Made by a program: the position numbers and the translations under genes. Source: Mesorhizobium sp. J8 (GTDB lineage Bacteria > Pseudomonadota > Alphaproteobacteria > Rhizobiales > Rhizobiaceae). From it: a stretch of 64,000 nt of DNA. The stretch lies in assembly GCF_016591715.1 (NCBI RefSeq), contig NZ_AP024109.1:1736001-1800000 (forward strand), written 5' to 3'. The stretch's first letter is position 1; each line of letters begins with the position of its first letter. Positions 60,593 through 64,000 of the stretch are shown one piece after another. The notes under the pieces were generated by a model. The model did no database searches and was not told the DNA's origin. It saw only the letters and a list, made by a program, of their open reading frames with translations.

Positions 60593-61451
60593 GCGTTTCC
60601 TCCCTGGTTCCGCTGTTGCTTATCCAGAGGCCGGCGAGCAGCAAGGCTGCTCCGCCATAGATGAGCCCGGCCGGAACCCACATCACCAGCCCGGCGAGCT
60701 GCTGGTCCTCGATGGGGCTCAGGCCCCAGAGCGCGGCGCCGGACGCATTCGCCGGATACCAGAGTTTGGGCGATACCAGCAGCAGCACGCCGAGCAGGCC
60801 GGTATGCAGCGATGTGAAGAAAAGATGCATGACGGAGCTGCCATAGGTTTCCTGTCGGCCAGAGCGCGGCAGAAGCGCCCACCAGAACAGCAAGGCAGTG
60901 CCGAGGAAGCTCGCATGTTGCGCATAATGCAGCACGCCCTGCTGCAGCGCTGCCTCGAACAGCGCGGGGATATGCCAGACCCAGATCGCTACTCCATGAA
61001 GCACCGTCGCGCTGAGCGGGCGAGCCGCAAACGCCCAGACCGCCTGCAGCACCTTGCTGTGCGTCAGTTTCCCGATCCGTCGGCGAATGGTGGCCGGCAA
61101 TGCCCATATCAAAGCCGCGCCGGGGCAAGCGGCGACAAGAAGTGGCGCCGCCACGGCCATCAGCAACTCGTGCTCGATCATATGGGCTGAGAACACACGT
61201 TCGCCGAGCGCATGAATCGGGCTGACCAGCGCTCCCGTCAAGACGCCCCAGCCGGCCGCGAACAACAGAGCCTGGCGTATCCGCTCGGGCCGGCCCCGAC
61301 CGCTGCGGCGCCATAGCCGGCTTGCGCCGAGCGCATAAATAAGCGCGAGCGCTGCCAAGGGAAGCGTGATGGGAAACGCCAATGTCCATCCGGCCTCCGG
61401 CGCACCGGCGCCATAGCAGATCGAGGTCGAGAAGAACGCTTCGAGGCTCAT
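60573..61451 (-). CDS. ctaG: Cytochrome c oxidase assembly protein, CtaG/Caa3 type
   Basis: 292 residues from the ATG at 61451, whose first residues are SLEAFFSTSICYGAGAPEAG. The frame is open further upstream but overlaps the neighbouring gene there. It has seven or so membrane segments and the Caa3_CtaG motifs: HMIEHELLMAVAAPLLVA, a HGVAIWVWHIPALFEAA block, and LLFWWALLPRS. It is the multi-spanning CtaG (DUF1404-like) family, not the Cox11-type single-span CtaG. It is coupled to genes on both sides by overlaps. Confidence 0.87.
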   Translation of the reverse strand: MSLEAFFSTSICYGAGAPEAGWTLAFPITLPLAALALIYALGASRLWRRSGRGRPERIRQALLFAAGWGVLTGALVSPIHALGERVFSAHMIEHELLMAVAAPLLVAACPGAALIWALPATIRRRIGKLTHSKVLQAVWAFAARPLSATVLHGVAIWVWHIPALFEAALQQGVLHYAQHASFLGTALLFWWALLPRSGRQETYGSSVMHLFFTSLHTGLLGVLLLVSPKLWYPANASGAALWGLSPIEDQQLAGLVMWVPAGLIYGGAALLLAGLWISNSGTREETHALRPG

Positions 61452-61789
61452 CGCAAGCACTCGTCGAGGATGAGCGCGGCGCTGCCCTGCATGACGATCA
61501 CGAGGGCGAACAGCAGCGCCGCGAGCATGCCGAGATCGGCGACGAAACGCTCGGTGCTGCGGGTGCGCTCCGGCTTGAAGGCGGCGCCGCCCTGCTGATT
61601 CGCCCGCCATGACAGCGCGCCGCCGAGCAGCGAAAATATCGCAAGCAACAGTGCCACCGGTAGCACGACCTGCACCTGGCGATTGCACTGCCAGTGCACC
61701 AGCGCGTAGTTCAGCTGCGTGGAGATTGCCCAGGCCAGTGGCCCCGACAACAAACCACCCCAGGACGTGCCCAGCCGCAGCGCGCGCAT
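61448..61789 (-). CDS. Small membrane protein of the oxidase operon
   Basis: 113 residues with three hydrophobic segments (the LLSGPLAWAISTQLNYALVH start, then VVLPVALLLAIFSLLGGAL and DLGMLAALLFALVIVMQGSA). A conserved WQCNRQV motif lies between the first two. It overlaps ctaG by ATGA and lies one base from the subunit III gene. It is unknown but probably an oxidase-associated or assembly subunit. Confidence 0.75.
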   Translation of the reverse strand: MRALRLGTSWGGLLSGPLAWAISTQLNYALVHWQCNRQVQVVLPVALLLAIFSLLGGALSWRANQQGGAAFKPERTRSTERFVADLGMLAALLFALVIVMQGSAALILDECLR

Positions 61790-61790
61790 C

Positions 61791-62396
61791 TCAGCCTAAC
61801 CTCGGTAGCCAGTAAATGAGCAGGTAGATCGGGATCCAGGTGAGGACCACGAAATCCCAGTAGAAAACATTGTCGCCGACATCGCCGAACCGCCGGCCGC
61901 TATAGCCATGGTGCGTAAACATCAGCACCATCAGAACGATTGTGTCGCCGACATCGGTGATCAGATGCGTGGTGTGGAGACCGAGCAGCACCCAGAGCAT
62001 CGAGCCGTAGGCGTTCGTGTCCCAATAGACGTTCAGCGCCGGAAACTCGAACCAGCGCACGATGAGCGGCGCGACGCCGAGCAGCGACATCACCACCATG
62101 CCGATCCGCACGGGCCCGATCGCGCATTCCTTGGCGTAGCGGTTGAGCATATGGTTCGGCACCAGGCTTATGATGAGAAGCAGCGTCACGATCGTTCCCG
62201 GCCAATGGTTGGGCTGCGGAGCGCTCAGACGCCAGTTAGGCCACAGCGTCGCGAGATAGAGATAGGCCCCAGCGGCCAGTGCAAAGCCGGTGCCTTCCAG
62301 TGCCATGAAGCCAAGCGTGCCCCACCAGGTCGGGCTGCGCGGACCATGTCCGAAGGTCGGGAGGCCGGAAAGATCGACGGCGGGACGCTGGTTCAT
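61791..62396 (-). CDS. Cytochrome c oxidase subunit III family protein
   Basis: 201 residues with five or so membrane segments. It contains TWWGTLGFMALEGTGFALAA, then YWDTNAYGSMLWVLLGLHTT and HLITDVGDTIVL. The C-terminal VFYWDFVVLTWIPIYLLIYW is the subunit III signature. It is a short form of about 200 residues, as in CtaE-like proteins of caa3 operons. It overlaps the subunit I gene by ATGA. Confidence 0.88.
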   Translation of the reverse strand: MNQRPAVDLSGLPTFGHGPRSPTWWGTLGFMALEGTGFALAAGAYLYLATLWPNWRLSAPQPNHWPGTIVTLLLIISLVPNHMLNRYAKECAIGPVRIGMVVMSLLGVAPLIVRWFEFPALNVYWDTNAYGSMLWVLLGLHTTHLITDVGDTIVLMVLMFTHHGYSGRRFGDVGDNVFYWDFVVLTWIPIYLLIYWLPRLG

Positions 62397-64000
62397 TCCT
62401 CGTCCTCCGGATCGCCTTTCGGCCAGAACCAGCCGATCAGGGTAACGGCGATCGGCGCGGCGCCCCAGACGATCGCCCAGGGCGTGAAGATCGAGTAGAG
62501 GAAGGTGCCGCCCACGGCGATTGCCGCCAGCAGCGGCCAGATGGACGGCGTCGCCGATTTTTCGCGGATGTCGGGATGGGCCTCCGCCACTGTCGAGATG
62601 ATCAGTTCGCGAGCATCGACGCGAAGGCCGGTCGCAACGGGAAGCGCCTCGCGCTCGGCCCAGAGCGGCTCGACATTCGTCACGACCGGAATGCGCGCGA
62701 AATTATAGCTGGGCGGCGGCGAGGACGTCGCCCATTCCAGCGTGCCGGCGTCCCAGGGATTGTCGCCGGCCGGCGCGCCCTTCAACGCGCTGTGGACGAG
62801 GTTGAAGGCAAACAGCACGAAACTCAGGAAAAAGAGCACCGCGCCAGCGCTGATGAAGAGATTGATGTTCCCCCAGCCAAGCTCGGCCGGATAGGTGTAG
62901 ACCCTGCGCGGCATCCCCCAGAGACCGACGATGTGCATGGGGAAGAAAGCCGCGTTGAAGCCGATCAGGGCGAGCCAGAAATGCCAGCGCCCGAGGCGCT
63001 CACTCATCATGCGGCCCGTGATCTTGGGGAACCAGAAATAAGCCGCGCCAAGCAGCGGAAAGACCGCGCCGCCGATCAGCACGTAGTGGAAGTGAGCGAC
63101 GACGAAATAAGTGTCGTGCACCTGCAGGTCGAGCGGCACCGAGGCCAGCATGACCCCGGTGAGGCCGCCGATGACGAAGATGAAGAAGAAGCCGAAGACG
63201 AACAGCAGCGGCGTGCGGATCACCGGCCTGCCGTCCCAGAGAGTCGCCAGCCAGCAGAAGATTTGAACGCCGTTGGGGATGGCGATCATCATGCTGGACG
63301 CGGTGAAGAAGCTGGCGCCGAGCTTGGGCAGCCCGGTCGCGAACATGTGGTGAACCCAGAGGCCGAACGACAGGAAACCGACGGCGATCAGCGACAGGAC
63401 CAGACCGAGATGGCCGAACACCGGGCGCCGGGCGAAGGCCGGGATGATGGCGGAGACCATGCCCGTTGCCGGCAGGAAGATGATGTAGACTTCGGGATGG
63501 CCGAAGAACCAGAACAGGTGCTGGAACAGCAGTGCGTCGCCGCCTTCGGCCGGGTTGAAGATGTGCGTGCCGACGAGCCGGTCGAGGATCAGGAAGGTCG
63601 AGGTGATCATCACGGCCGGCATGGCGAAGACGACGACGAAGGACGTGACCAGCAGCGACCAGACGTAGAGCGGGATCTTGTCGAGCGACATGCCGGGCGC
63701 ACGCTGCTTGAATATGGTGACGATGGTCGCGACGGCGACCGCGAGCGAGGACACCTCGGTATAGGTGATCATCTGCGCCCAGACATCGGCGCGCTTGCCG
63801 GGCCCGTATTCCGGCCCGGACAGCGGCACATAAGCGAACCAGCCGACATCCGGCGCCATCGAGAGGGCGAAGGACACCCAGGCGAAAAGGCCTCCTGAGA
63901 CATAGACCCAGTAGCTGAAGGCATTGAGGCGGGGGAAGGCGATGTTGCGGGTGCCGACCATCAACGGCACCAGATAGATGCCGGTCGCCTGGACGATGGG
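62393..64000 (-). CDS. ctaD: Cytochrome c oxidase subunit I (5' end beyond window)
   Basis: The frame is open to the right edge, so about 535 C-terminal residues are seen. The apparent Met at 63970 is internal, since the frame continues beyond it (PIVQATGIYLVPL). Haem-copper motifs are clear: FWFFGHPEVYIIFLPATG with the His-Glu pair, FGLWVHHMFATG with the CuB histidines, and VHDTYFVVAHFHYVLIGG with the haem ligands. The C-terminal APAGDNPWDAGTLEWATSS is typical of subunit I. It adds about 100 residues with two further membrane segments. It catalyses oxygen reduction. Confidence 0.95.
   Translation of the reverse strand, partial: PIVQATGIYLVPLMVGTRNIAFPRLNAFSYWVYVSGGLFAWVSFALSMAPDVGWFAYVPLSGPEYGPGKRADVWAQMITYTEVSSLAVAVATIVTIFKQRAPGMSLDKIPLYVWSLLVTSFVVVFAMPAVMITSTFLILDRLVGTHIFNPAEGGDALLFQHLFWFFGHPEVYIIFLPATGMVSAIIPAFARRPVFGHLGLVLSLIAVGFLSFGLWVHHMFATGLPKLGASFFTASSMMIAIPNGVQIFCWLATLWDGRPVIRTPLLFVFGFFFIFVIGGLTGVMLASVPLDLQVHDTYFVVAHFHYVLIGGAVFPLLGAAYFWFPKITGRMMSERLGRWHFWLALIGFNAAFFPMHIVGLWGMPRRVYTYPAELGWGNINLFISAGAVLFFLSFVLFAFNLVHSALKGAPAGDNPWDAGTLEWATSSPPPSYNFARIPVVTNVEPLWAEREALPVATGLRVDARELIISTVAEAHPDIREKSATPSIWPLLAAIAVGGTFLYSIFTPWAIVWGAAPIAVTLIGWFWPKGDPEDEE

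Noticed and set aside
62576..63898. Plus-strand open frame of about 440 codons
   Set aside because: Antisense to cytochrome oxidase subunit I. It is Asp/Glu/Arg-rich low-complexity sequence, as expected from the reverse of membrane-protein codons.
1..64000. CRISPR arrays and tRNA/rRNA genes
   Set aside because: I scanned for regularly spaced repeats and for tRNA-like sequences and saw none. A tRNAscan or CRISPR finder run would be needed to be certain.

Overview
The window reads as a high-GC alphaproteobacterial genome, most likely Mesorhizobium or a close relative in the Rhizobiales. The reasons are a conjugation cluster with the gene order of mesorhizobial integrative and conjugative elements (ardC, DUF2958, parB-like, DUF736, rdfS-like, traF, lytic transglycosylase, rlxS, traG, trbBCDEJLFGI, DUF2274), an IS66 element, and a flanking set of rhizobial envelope, stress and cytochrome oxidase genes. 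No rRNA, tRNA or CRISPR array was recognised, and no integrase gene is present.

Layout. 1-4.4 kb: host metabolic genes, all on the minus strand (edge-truncated cupin, zinc alcohol dehydrogenase, flavin amine oxidase, small monooxygenase-like protein, LysR regulator) and a headless Lrp/AsnC remnant. 4.4-7.1 kb: sparse DNA with a frameshifted small gene and one membrane protein. 7.1-18.2 kb: first half of the conjugation module, interrupted at 13,038-16,004 by a complete IS66-family element with a perfect 8-bp target duplication. 18.3-32.7 kb: a defence cassette. 33.1-45.0 kb: second half of the conjugation module (coupling protein and Trb type IV secretion system). 45.5-49.2 kb: three secreted proteins of unknown function in visibly AT-richer DNA. 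50.2-64 kb: host-type genes (iron permease-like protein, DUF4142, hydrolase, peptidase, Nramp-like transporter with PRC-barrel proteins, a stress/envelope gene run, ferritin-like protein, cytochrome c and a cytochrome oxidase operon cut by the window end).

The defence cassette is the most interesting part. Its right half, on the minus strand, is a DNA phosphorothioation set (dndA, dndC, a small protein, dndD, dndE) with a dGTPase gene upstream. Its left half, on the plus strand and converging on it, is a tightly overlapping operon: an uncharacterised protein, an ImmA/IrrE-like protein whose HExxH motif is lost, a small protein that looks related to the one between dndC and dndD, a second DndD-like SMC ATPase, a DndE-like domain fused to an FtsK-type motor, an ABC-type AAA ATPase, and a DUF4435 Toprim-like protein. 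The last two resemble the AriA/AriB pair of PARIS. There is no dndB and no dndFGH. My reading is that the right half marks the DNA and the left half is a non-canonical partner, perhaps related to archaeal PbeABCD, that couples a duplicated Dnd-like complex to a PARIS-like effector. This is inference. The cassette sits exactly between rlxS and traG, so it looks like cargo carried by the mobile element.
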